From Poronia punctata (taxonomy: Eukaryota > Ascomycota > Sordariomycetes > Xylariales > Xylariaceae): DNA of 64,000 bases. Below, one piece after another: positions 25,501-34,860 of the stretch (the stretch's first letter is position 1; each line of letters begins with the position of its first letter). The position numbers and the translations under genes were made by a program. The notes under the pieces are model-generated. The model made no database searches and had not been told where the DNA came from. It saw only the letters and a list, made by a program, of their open reading frames with translations. The stretch covers positions 62,001 to 126,000 of the forward strand of contig MU401488.1 in assembly GCA_022579005.1 (NCBI GenBank), given 5' to 3'.

Positions 25501-26192
25501 ACTCTTGCATAAAAGATTGATCAGCCCAGGGTGTGCAGGGAGTATCAATATTACGCCCGTAATGAGACAGTCGAGAAGGAATGTAGGAACATCGAACCGT
25601 AGGGGCGCAAATCCACTTGCCAATCTAGGACTGCTCGGCGTTGTCTATTGCACCTTGCCATTCTGAGCTCGGTACGAGAATAGACCGTGTGGGACTGTGG
25701 GGTACTGTATAACGGACTGTATTGGTATGAGGTTGGCTTACGAGTAGTCAAGTTTGCACCGCCGGATGTCAAATCCATACAGTGCCAGAAGGTTGACGGG
25801 CTTCTATTCCTGTGGGCCTGCCCCAATCAAGGGGGTTATGACCGCCCCTCCGGCCCCCTTTCCAGTTGTAACTTGTACCCAATATTCCTCCTGATTCTGC
25901 CCCACTCCCTGTTTTTGAGTTGATTGAATTCGGGGAAAGCCAATGAACAATGGTGGATGAACCAGGTCAACCCTTAAATGGTGCTGACACTGGCTCGCTG
26001 CCCACTACCTACCTATCAGCGCTGCTTAGATAATCGTCATCGATCAAATGGACACGTTGAACATAAAGGAGTTGGTCTTCCCACCTTCTTGGTAGTCGCC
26101 TTCCCGCAACCTCAACAAAAGAACACTCTGTCTTCAATTTGCTCCCCACACACTCACCCCCTCCCACAAGCAACCACAACGCCATACCCGTG
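22516..26192. other. Gene-free region, about 3.7 kb
   Basis: No open frame here has recognisable domains or splice support. It carries five TACGAGTA-type octamers between 24077 and 25746 and one at 23056, plus TACCTACC runs near 23045 and 24921. The right end leads into the hacA leader. Confidence 0.45.
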
Positions 26193-26296
26193 ATGGCAGA
26201 CAGTAAAGCTGTCTTTTGCAAGTGACTGAGTCATTGATGGCCCCTCTTTTTCTTTGAATGGATGTTTAGGCAACCATGATAGCACACTACTTGTAG
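26193..26296 (+). promoter_or_regulatory. Cluster of short upstream ORFs in the hacA leader
   Basis: Five very short frames precede the hacA start: 26193-26225 (10 codons plus stop), 26237-26257, 26258-26269, 26262-26279 and 26276-26296. Upstream ORFs that repress translation of the basal transcript are known for hacA/hac1 genes of filamentous fungi. Whether they are in the mRNA here depends on the transcription start, which I cannot see. Confidence 0.5.
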
Positions 26297-26486
26297 CGAC
26301 TTCAGAAGGCAGTCAAGGCAGTATCTCTACTCGACATCAATCATCATTGTCATCATCACCAAACACACCAACGCCTGTTACCATTGAGTCTGGATTGGGT
26401 TCTCAACCAAATTCACGGCATACCCAAGTTACCCTATACCATAGTGTCCTTCGTCATTGTTCCCTCGTCGCCTCAAAACAACCAAG

Positions 26487-27843
26487 ATGGCTAGTTGGGA
26501 AGACCAACAAGTCATGTCGACTTCGACACCCCCTGTCAAATTGGAGCCATCGCCTGCGGAATCTTTTCTATCAACTCCCGGCGAAATGTATCCTTCTCTC
26601 TTCGACAACACAACTGCCGACCTTTTAAGCAGCATCATGACCCCTCGGTCATTAACTGGCGAGGATATCGCCACAAGTTCTGTCGCCACAAGTTCTGTCG
26701 CCGCAAGCTCGCCTGCAGCCACACCTGCACCTTGCACACCCGGCTCTCAATGCGCCGACTCGGAAAAGAGACCGGCCAAGAAGCGGAAGTCGTGGGGTCA
26801 GGTTCTTCCGGAGCCGAAGACCAACCTACCTCCGAGGTAAGCACACTATTCACTCCGACCCGTGTTAGCTTATCAATACTAACATGTGCTAGAAAACGAG
26901 CCAAGACAGAAGATGAGAAGGAGCAACGGCGGGTGGAACGAGTTCTTCGAAACCGCCGCGCTGCTCAGTCTTCGCGGGAACGCAAGCGTCAGGAAGTAGA
27001 GGCCCTAGAACAGCGCAATGCTGCCCTAGAGGCAGCACTACTTGAACAGCGGAAACACAATGTCATGTTGTTAGAGCAACTGACTAAACTACAAGGGACT
27101 GCCACTGTCGGCGGTCAAAGCCCGTCTCTAGACGCGTTTCAGCCTCCGCCACTCACGCTTTCCCAGTCACTATACCAGGGTTCCGCCGGCACTGCCGCAC
27201 GGGATGAGTCTGCTATGGAAGACTTCATCCTGTTACCCGAACAAGATGGAACGGTAAACCTAGCCTCCATCTCACCCGAACTAAACCCTATCCCCGATAC
27301 CAACCTAAAGACGCCAAGCACGACAGCGACCGAGGCGGAAACAGGAACAGCGCCCACCACGGCCGGTACTTCTTCTGACGTGACACAACATCCAGCAGCG
27401 ATGTTGTGCGACCTGCAGTGTCCGTCAGTCGGAACGCCACCGTCGTGGGTAGCTTCGAATCCCATGTTTCAGCTTCAAACGTTGCTGATGGTCTCTTCTC
27501 TTCTGATTTCGGCATTTCGTCGCCCTCTGACACTGATAAGTGGGGCGCTCAAGACGAACCTAGCCCTTCAGCCGACGCCCTTACTTTTGAGTACAATCAT
27601 ATGGCTAGTGACCCTACCGCCACTCTTCCCGAATTCGACATCAGTCAATTCCTCAGTGACGAAAATAACTGCGCAATCTCTGGCGCGATGGCGGGACACG
27701 ACTCCATCTCTCAGGAACCGGACTCCGGTTTCAGCCTCTTCGACTTTGAGAATCAAATCCCTTCAGAAACTTTTAACCAGCAGCCCCATCCTGGCGCGTC
27801 CACTCATGGATGCGACGATGGAGTTCTTGCGGTTGGTGTCTGA
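26487..27843 (+). CDS. hacA: HacA, bZIP transcription factor of the unfolded protein response (spliced, active form)
   Basis: Exon 1 is 26487-26836. A spliceosomal intron (26837-26892, branch ACTAAC, acceptor TAG) leads to exon 2 from 26893. Removal of the 20-nt nonconventional intron 27396-27415 joins the frame ending at 27843, giving 426 aa. The conserved KKRKSWGQVLPEPKTNLPPR segment precedes the basic region, which carries the NRRAAQSSR signature, and a leucine zipper. The junction codes for DVTQHPAVSV, which I recognise from Aspergillus HacA. The C-terminal residues GASTHGCDDGVLAVGV also resemble that family's end. HacA activates chaperone and secretory genes in the nucleus after IRE1 cuts its mRNA at the ER. 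The start at 26487 has A at -3; an upstream in-frame TTG is not used. Confidence 0.95.
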
Positions 27844-28177
27844 GGGACGCGATGATCGGGTCGAGGGACTGGCAAACGGATCCCCGGATACCAAGGGAGA
27901 TCAGAGCCGTGGACTGCTGTTTTGGCCAGAAGGCACCAGCTTACCGTCCCGCGAAGTATTACTCACATTATTGTGGGCCATTAGAGTCGAAGAAAGAAGA
28001 CAATCATCACAGGAGAAGAAATATGCCTCCTCGCCGTCATCTCGACCTAGATCAAGCGTCTTTCAAAAGAACACACCAACAAATCATCCCATTGTACTAT
28101 CGACAGTTTTAAAAGAGAAGGGTGACGATTCAGTTAACGATATTGGGAAGCGACTAAGGCTTAGTTTTGGGTTTTAA
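26487..28177 (+). CDS. HacA unspliced-form product (alternative translation)
   Basis: If the 20-nt intron is kept, translation continues in the original frame from 27396 to the stop at 28177, for 544 aa in total. This is longer than the active form, and the two frames overlap over 27416-27843. The tail contains two hydrophobic stretches, FQLQTLLMVSSLLISAF and PLLLSTIIWLVTLPPLF, then a stretch with MEFLRLVSEGRDDR and LPSREVLLTLLWAIRVEERR. The last 334 nt are coding only in this form. In yeast and animals the unspliced protein has regulatory roles; whether this one accumulates is not known. Confidence 0.6.
27386..27422 (+). other. IRE1-type nonconventional 20-nt intron of hacA with both stem-loops
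   Basis: The intron is 27396-27415, CAGCGATGTTGTGCGACCTG. The 5' site sits in loop CAGCAGC (27393-27399), closed by a perfect 7-bp stem, CAACATC (27386-27392) with GATGTTG (27400-27406). The 3' site sits in loop CTGCAGT (27413-27419), closed by a 3-bp stem, GAC (27410-27412) with GTC (27420-27422). Both loops fit the IRE1 consensus CNG|CNGN. The length of 20 nt matches other filamentous fungi and shifts the frame as required. Confidence 0.93.
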
Positions 28178-29689
28178 CGGGGCGTCATAAATGGAGCATG
28201 AACATTGGCGTCAGGATTGTGTTACATGACTGGTACCAAAATGGATTCCATCATAGGAGAATATACTTGTATTATTAGTGAGAGCTGATGATACGCTGCT
28301 TTGCAATCTTATTACAGCTTGATTCCCGGCGTGAAATGCTGTTTCGTGGTATCAACCAATTCTATTACAGTCTCATCACGTATAGCTTGATTCCCCACGT
28401 GATGACGGTGTTGCAATAATGTCCAAAATTACCTATCTAAGGTAGGTACCTAACAATTACAGAATGCATACATTGCTCAGACGCACACTGTAGGTTACCC
28501 AAGTAGAGGAAAATCCATCATATGGAACAGTCATCCCTTCCAGGACTCTTAAAGAAACCCGTTGTGCACGTAGGTCGGTAGACTCTTCACGTATAACAAC
28601 AATGCAAAAGCAGGCGCAATGTTTGGAACCGTGAGTTTGCACAAAGAACCCTACCTCATTTTGCTCCTGTAGCCAATCAAACCCGGTGTTGCTCAAGATC
28701 TGATTGAGTCACACAGTTCAGGCAGTCGCCCCACAGAAAAACGTAATTCTGCCAGTCTATACCGCCTTCAAACAGGCTATATAAACCTCCCTTCCCTCCC
28801 AGCCTTTTACCCGATTTTCCTTCTTTTCTTCTTCATCCTAGTGCACGGGCTTTACGCGTCACAATGAGGAGCAATCCGAGTGCGTGTTTTTGCTAGTTGA
28901 AAACTATACTATGACCACTCCTATTTGGCTTCGGCCGGGTAGGGAATTTTTGTAACACTATTCTCCTTGTATGGAAAATGCCCTTTTTATGTTTTTTTTC
29001 ATCTCCTGCGTTCCCTTGTAGGAACGGGGCGAAGAAGAACCTGTTCGTATTGGGTGCATTTCGGGCTAAGTACAACGTTTGCAGGCATACGTTCGCGAAA
29101 ATATTTTGGTAGTAAACGAATCTGTATTCTAGACAAACCTTGAATCTCTTGACGCGTCCGAAATACAGTACACAATTTGTTTAATAGTGGATGTTTCAAT
29201 AACGCGCTTCGATTGACTCGTGCCATACTGCATCGTCTCGAAGTCAGGTGATGAATAGCTTCATCTACATTGGTAATACTCTCTATCTACTATGTCCTTA
29301 GACGCTACCTTACGACTGTGGCTATAAACAAGTGATCGTGCCTCAATACCTGCACTTGTTAACATCCTCGCCAGCAGCCCACGCGCGTTCGAAGGGACTT
29401 CCCACACCCCGCGGCGTCTCCCCCGGTAGTATGTAGCATCGCCCGAGGTGGCATCTCTGTCCTACCTGTCGATTTTTGTATATACTATATATACCCGACG
29501 TACCTACCTTGACGCCGTGGCTCGGCCTTATAGGTAGTCTTCTGACTGACCTGTGTTTGTTCCCGACCTTTGCTGTTGAATGTGGTGCAATGTTCGCCCG
29601 AAGAGCTGTTGTCCGAATATCCAGGGCTGACGAACAGGGCCGGGCACGTAGACGTGTTTATTCTTGCTCAATTTGGCCGCAGCTGCGTT
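28178..29689. other. Gene-free region with one promoter-like stretch
   Basis: Between hacA and the C2H2 gene I find no supported coding frame. It contains a TATATAAA at 28778-28785, followed by a pyrimidine-rich leader and an 11-codon frame, listed separately. Confidence 0.45.
28778..28896 (+). promoter_or_regulatory. Promoter-like stretch with an orphan mini-ORF
   Basis: TATATAAA (28778-28785) is followed by a CT-rich tract and then ATG at 28864, opening only 10 codons (MRSNPSACFC) before TAG at 28896. The layout is that of an expressed fungal gene, but no body follows. A GTGCGT inside the mini-ORF could be a splice donor, but I could not find a convincing second exon. Confidence 0.35.
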
Positions 29690-30310
29690 TCAGTCCGTAG
29701 GGAATCGTGGATTGTAGACCTCATACCCTTCATCTTCGGTATCGCTCTCGACGTCCAGGTTCTTGGCTGCTACCGACGTATCCTCTCTACCAGGAATAAT
29801 CGGCGTCGTCTCCGTCTTCGTCTCGGTGTTGTTGCTGTTGTTGTTGTTTTCCGCACTAGCACCACCACCACCACCGACAGACGCAAACGCACTCTTGAAA
29901 CCCGACTTTTTAAAACCGCCTTTCTTGAACCCGGTACCGCCAGTGTTGTTGTTGTTCGTGTCGCCTAGCTTGATGCTTATCAAGCCGTCGGCTTTGGATT
30001 CGGCGCGGCGGGCTCGTTCGGCTGCCGTCGGGTCCTTAACCATCTGCTTCATGTCCTTCATGCGTTGTCGGTGACTGTGGTCGTAGCTGCCTAGATGGGC
30101 TTCGTAGTCGTTCATTCGAGAGTAGCCTTTACTGCATAGTTCGCAGTAGAAGGATTGTAGGGCCGCGCGGGCAGACGAGGTCTGTGCTGGTGGGAGGGTT
30201 TGATGACGCTGTTTGTTCCAAAGTTGTTGGTTAGTATATCCTTTCGTTACTCATTTCGCGGTCTTACGTCCTGTTTTGCGGGTGTTGGTGATTTGACTTA
30301 CGGGCGGCAT
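29690..30310 (-). CDS. C2H2 zinc-finger protein of the GPATCH8/ZNF804 finger type
   Basis: Exon 1 is only nine bases (30310-30302, MPP). The intron has donor GTAAGT, branch ACTAAC and acceptor CAG, and exon 2 is 30208-29690, for 175 aa. The single finger, FYCELCSKGYSRMNDYEAHL followed by GSYDHSHRQRMKDMKQM, has the long C-terminal helix seen in GPATCH8/ZNF804-type U1-like fingers. The rest is low complexity: an Arg/Ala helix, an Asn run, Gly-rich segments and an acidic C terminus. Related fungal proteins are annotated as C2H2 proteins; a link to RNA processing is likely but not shown. The gene is divergent from the Mcp1-like gene, 346 bp away. Confidence 0.82.
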
Positions 30311-30656
30311 TTTTACTCGGTTGGAATTTTGATGTTGATTAATTATTGTTAATAGTCGCTTGGGTTCGAGATGCTACGTATTTGCGTAATGCCTATCGGG
30401 GTTGGGGAAATTGGAGATCGGATCTGAATCGTAGGGTGGAGTGGGAACTTTGAAGCTTTTGGAAAGGTTAGGCTGGGGACTTTTGTCCCTCCTCGCATCG
30501 TCATTCGCCGTTATTTGGTACCTTTCACCGAAACATTTATTTTTAGTCCGTCAGCCCATATAGTTTCTTTTTAACTACAACAAATGACACTCGAATTGAA
30601 CTTGTTTTTGTATAGACCTTATTAGCCTTTGCAGTCTGTTTGGCACATTTGCCATC
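30311..30656. promoter_or_regulatory. Divergent promoter between the C2H2 and Mcp1-like genes
   Basis: A compact 346-bp spacer serves both genes. It is AT-rich near the C2H2 start. No named element is identified. Confidence 0.5.
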
Positions 30657-31706
30657 ATGGCTTCCGAGCCGACTTTAAAGCACGAGGACTCGCAGGAGAC
30701 GATAATATCCCTGCAACAACTGGATCCCTCGCCCATCGACACCCCATACGAAGAACTCTCCCCTCTGTCTGACGAGGGATTGGAATCGTCCACGTCCACT
30801 TTAGTATCACCTCTCGGCCGCTCAGCCTCGTCGCTGGGTCTCAGCGGTAACGGTCATGGGCCGATATTTTACTGTTCGTCTCTAACCTAACCGATGTCCT
30901 ACTTCCTTTGCCGGTTGACCTCCGTGTTTAGATACTGACGTGACCCAATTACAGTAACACGCATACAGCGTTATTCAAGTTACACATTCACCTTCTTCGC
31001 CGGGTTACATCTCACCAACACATCTCTAATACCGATGATCTACCGCTCCGTCCCGTACTCCGAGCCCTTCTTCCTCCTGACCCGCGAACTGTACCAAACA
31101 CGCTTCACCGAGCCGTTACTCGTCGGCCTCCCGGTCCTCGCCCACGTCGCATCGGGCGTCGCGATCCGCTTAATAAGAAGACACCAGAACAAGAGGCGGT
31201 ACTATGGCGACTCGAAGCCCCCGAGTTCCTGGACTTCCTCGTCGGCTCGTATATGGCCCGCATTCAACAACGTTGCGGCCTCGGGGTACGTCTTCACCGC
31301 CGTGCTCTCCGCACACGTGGCCATGAATCGTCTCCTCCCCTTAGTCATCGACGGCGATAGCAGTAACATCGGTCTCGGCTACGTAGCCCACGGGTTCGCG
31401 CGCCATCCCGCCTCGGCTTGGGCTTCGTATATTCTTCTCCTGTCCGTCGGCGCCGGACACATGGTATGGGGTATGGCCAAGTGGTTGGAGCTTGCGCCGC
31501 CTGCGAACTGGAAGAAGATCACGTTCGACAAGGCCATGCGGAAGCAGAGAAGGCGTGCCTGGTGGACAGTCAATGCCACTGCTGCTTCCCTCGCTGCCTT
31601 GTGGGCTGTGGGCGGACTCGGCGTGGTGGCGAGGGGTGGACTTGCATACGGTTGGTTGGCGACTGTTTATGACAGGATCTATGCCGTCGTCGGTTGGACT
31701 AGCTAG
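30657..31706 (+). CDS. mcp1: Mcp1-like mitochondrial membrane protein (DUF1691)
   Basis: Exons 30657-30846 and 30955-31706 give 313 aa. The intron has donor GTAACG, branch ACTGAC and acceptor CAG. The first 60 residues are polar and acidic and contain the Pro-X-Pro sequence QLDPSPIDTP. Then TRIQRYSSYTFTFFAGLHL begins a set of about five membrane helices, with conserved NTSLIPMIYRSVPYSE and two further hydrophobic pairs. This matches the DUF1691/Mcp1 family. Yeast Mcp1 is an outer-membrane protein whose overexpression bypasses loss of the ERMES contact site, and it recruits the lipid-transfer protein Vps13 through a PxP motif in its N-terminal tail. The same role is inferred here. Confidence 0.85.
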
Positions 31707-32468
31707 TTAGTTTGCATCTTTTTGGACGGTGCTTGCTCTCTGTCTGTCTGTCTGCTTGTTCTTGTGTAGCGGTAGCGAACTACAATGTATGATAGTCTAG
31801 AAGCTAGATTTTACACTACCTAATACCACTCTTAGATCGGTAGGTCGAAATTGTAGATTTAGTCTTTCTTTCTGTCGACCAGCAGCTACACTCGTAAGAC
31901 TCGCTGTAAACGAATAGCTTCGAGCTTCTACTTCCCACTCCCAGCTGACTCTGGTGAATCGACCCCCTACGAGTATATCAAACCATTGCTCCGACCCAAT
32001 ATGGTATCCAAGCGACGTATGCGATAAAAACGATACAACATCTATACCCATGATTTGATATATCGCAAGAGTCCGTTACCCCAAGTACGAAGTCCTTCCT
32101 CTTCCTCCTTGAATTGTTCATGATGCGGATACGGAGGACGGTTGCGATGTAAACATTTCTACACCGTTTGCTGACTCATCATGAGAAATGACGTCACATC
32201 TAAATCACCACCAGTACTAGGTACACGTATAAACCCCCCCACCTCCATCTAACAACCAACAAACGACGTCTACGTATCTTGTTCTCATGTAGATCAACTA
32301 AGAACAACAACACTTGAACTTGAACTTGAAACCAGTAAAATCTATATCAGCCTAATACGGACAGTCCTACACTCACTCGCCTGTATACACGTACAAGGAG
32401 TCCTTAATAAAAAAAACACGTAACAACAGCAAACAAATCCCAAACAAGAAAACAAGAAAACAGAAAGA
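31707..32468. other. Intergenic
   Basis: 3' flank of the Mcp1-like gene and 5' flank of the next gene. It contains a TACGAGTA at 31968, and the AC-rich stretch near 32,260-32,460 looks like a 5' untranslated leader. Confidence 0.5.
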
Positions 32469-32885
32469 ATGTCTCCAACATCATCATCAACAACATCAAC
32501 ATCAAGCAGTTCCCAATCCTTCTCCTACAGCTTCACCACCACCTCTTCATCTTCTTCATCAGGTGGCGGTAATCCACCGCGTAAGACCGAATACGCCTTT
32601 GCGGAACGTAGCTATACAGATGGTTCGGGAAACGTCATGACGGAACGAATGCATCGACTTCCTGGACAAGAGCCTGTTTATGAATCTTCTGGAAGGTCTA
32701 GACAGGTTGTTGGAGGGGTAGGGAACCAGAACCAGAACCAGAATCAGAATCAGAATCAGAATCAGAATCGTATTACGGATGTTACAGATCAGGAAGAGAG
32801 AGGGGGAGAGGATGATGATGATGTGGGTAGGAAGTATGAGGAGAGGATGGAGGATGAATATGCTAAGAGGGAGGGGGGTGCTTGA
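32469..32885 (+). CDS. Small low-complexity protein, Ser-rich with an Asn-Gln repeat
   Basis: An intronless frame of 138 aa with A at -3 of the ATG and an A-rich leader. The first 32 residues are almost all Ser and Thr. The middle (KTEYAFAERSYTDGSGNVMTERMHRLPGQEP) looks like real, non-repetitive protein sequence. It is followed by a run of about eight NQ dipeptides and an acidic, charged tail. I have seen similar short Ser/Thr-rich proteins in other Sordariomycetes but know of no function. There is no signal peptide or membrane segment. Low complexity lowers confidence, but the conserved-looking middle supports it. Confidence 0.6.
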   Translation: MSPTSSSTTSTSSSSQSFSYSFTTTSSSSSSGGGNPPRKTEYAFAERSYTDGSGNVMTERMHRLPGQEPVYESSGRSRQVVGGVGNQNQNQNQNQNQNQNRITDVTDQEERGGEDDDDVGRKYEERMEDEYAKREGGA

Positions 32886-33675
32886 GTGAAGTGAGTAAGT
32901 AAGAAAGAAAGAAAGAAAGAAAGAAAGATATTGGGATTGACTGATTAGATCACGCGGGGAATGGGAAAGGGAGTGAGTATGGTTGTTTTGAAGTTTGGTG
33001 CCTACGAGAGACAGAGCACGAGGTAATTACCTACTCAACCTTTAAATGAGGGACACATACAGACAGGAGAGTCAAGACAAGACGGGACTGTATAGACACC
33101 TAACATAGTGAAGAATCATAACTAATGAATACCATTCTTTCCTTCCCTGCACTCGTTTTATTTCTTAGCTCTCAATGTCTGGAGCTCCTCATCCCTATCA
33201 TAGTCGTCGAATTGTAGCAGCTGTCTTCACCTGGCATAGCTGTGCAATAAGTATAATTGATAAAGATAGGTTACATACCTACCAGATTACCTAGTAGATC
33301 CAACAGCCCTCAAGTAGGTAGGCAGTAGGTATGTGCCTAGCCAACAGGAAACCGACCTTCAGTTTTACAAGAAAGCAGCAAAAGGCCATAATAATTCATT
33401 GCTCTTCGAAAGAACCTGGGCCAACGTTGGAGGTCTATGAAACGTCCATATATAAATCACTTGGTGCGGGCATAGGTTTGGCCGGGTTTACTCTGCGGGG
33501 TAGTATCACTATCAAATAGTAGTAATCAACAACGACCTCGGTCAATTGAAATTGTTACACTCTCCTCTCCAAGTCCGTGTCTCGATTGGTATGTATATTC
33601 GTGTACCTTGTTTTGAACTGATACTTCCAGGATAAAGTTCTTATTCGGCCGGACGTGACAGCAAAGTATACGGAA
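32886..33675. other. Intergenic, includes a possible 5' UTR intron of the epoxide hydrolase
   Basis: Apart from the AAGA array, the notable point is GTATGT near 33589 followed by CTGAT and CAG near 33630. Together they look like a short intron in the leader of the next gene. No coding frame is supported. Confidence 0.4.
32901..32928. repeat. (AAGA)7 microsatellite
   Basis: A run of seven AAGA units lies 16 bp after the stop codon of the small Ser-rich protein, so it is probably in its 3' untranslated region. Confidence 0.9.
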
Positions 33676-34860
33676 ATGGCGACAGGAATTGGAGGAGCAC
33701 TTGGCTCGGAAAAGGACCTTGCCCCGCTAAGACTGCCTGATGGCATCACGGAGAAGTATGTGGACTGCCGGAAATCCTGCGACCTGAAATGGCACGTGCT
33801 GGAAGCCGGGGACCGTGGGAAGCCTCTCGTATTGTTCTGCCACGGCTTTCCGGAACTCGCATATTCGTGGCGCAAGGTCATGCCGCGCATTGCTGCCGCC
33901 GGGTACTATTGTGTTGCCATGGACCAGAGAGGGTACGGGCGCACAACCGGATGGGCAGGCCCTCCATTTTTCGAGGCGGATTCGCACGACTTCGTCTTCA
34001 CGAACCTAATCCGCGACTTGGTCTGTCTGGTTTACGCTCTGGGGTACCCCGAGGTATTCAGCATCGTAGGGCACGACTTCGGTGCCGTGAGCTCGGCCAT
34101 GGCGGCCTTGATGCGCCCGGACATGTTCAAGTCCACGGTCCAGATGAGCCACCCGTTCCATGGGCCGCCAACCCCCAGGCATGTATATGAGCAGGGGAAG
34201 GCTATGCTCGACCTCCAGGACGATCTTGAAAAGCTGCATCCGCCCCGCAAGCACTACAAATATTATAACGCGAGCCCACCTGCTGCTTCTCACTGGGATT
34301 GTCCAGGCCAGGGAATGGAGAAGTTTCTGCGTGGTTACTTCCATCTGAAGAGTGCCGATTGGCATAAGAACAACCCTAAGCCCCTGAAAAAGTGGACTGC
34401 TCGCGCACTGGCCGATATGCCAGAGTATTACATAATGCAGAAACGTCATTCTATGCCAGAATCCGTCGAATACAACATGCTAGGCGAAGACTACGCGAAG
34501 ACAGAGCGATGGCTCCCACAGGAAGATCTTCAGGTTTACCGTGACGAGTGGCAGCGTACAGGCTTCCACGGCGCGCTAAGCTGGTACCGCGCCCAGATCG
34601 CCACAACGCCGAAATCGGCCCGGGACATGTTACTCTTTTCCGGCAGAAAGATAGAGGTCCCCATCACTTTCATCAGCGGTAAGCAGGACTGGGGAAACTT
34701 CCAGCAACCGGGTGCTCTAGAGAGTTACGAGGACCCCGACGTTATCAAGCCCGGCTGCTACAGAGCCATGACACTCATAGAAGGTGCTGGGCACTGGGTA
34801 CAACAGGAGCAGCCAGATGCTGTGGTCGATGCTCTCCTGCGGTTTTTCGACACACTGTAG
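33676..34860 (+). CDS. Soluble epoxide hydrolase (alpha/beta hydrolase fold)
   Basis: An intronless frame of 394 aa. I use the ATG at 33676 (A at -3 and G at +4); an in-frame GTG lies seven codons upstream. The oxyanion motif HGFPE is at 56-60. The nucleophile is Asp134 in VGHDFGA, which marks epoxide hydrolases or dehalogenases rather than Ser esterases. The acid is probably Asp338 (SGKQDWGN) and the base His373 (GAGHWVQQE). The lid between them carries Tyr residues, including FHGALSWYR, expected to hold the epoxide oxygen. It adds water to epoxides to give diols, in detoxification or in making oxygenated lipids or metabolites. There is no signal peptide. No other biosynthetic genes are near. 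Confidence 0.9.
   Translation: MATGIGGALGSEKDLAPLRLPDGITEKYVDCRKSCDLKWHVLEAGDRGKPLVLFCHGFPELAYSWRKVMPRIAAAGYYCVAMDQRGYGRTTGWAGPPFFEADSHDFVFTNLIRDLVCLVYALGYPEVFSIVGHDFGAVSSAMAALMRPDMFKSTVQMSHPFHGPPTPRHVYEQGKAMLDLQDDLEKLHPPRKHYKYYNASPPAASHWDCPGQGMEKFLRGYFHLKSADWHKNNPKPLKKWTARALADMPEYYIMQKRHSMPESVEYNMLGEDYAKTERWLPQEDLQVYRDEWQRTGFHGALSWYRAQIATTPKSARDMLLFSGRKIEVPITFISGKQDWGNFQQPGALESYEDPDVIKPGCYRAMTLIEGAGHWVQQEQPDAVVDALLRFFDTL

Noticed and set aside
33655..33675. GTG start of the epoxide hydrolase
   Set aside because: Eukaryotic genes rarely start at GTG; the ATG at 33676 has a good context and keeps all motifs.
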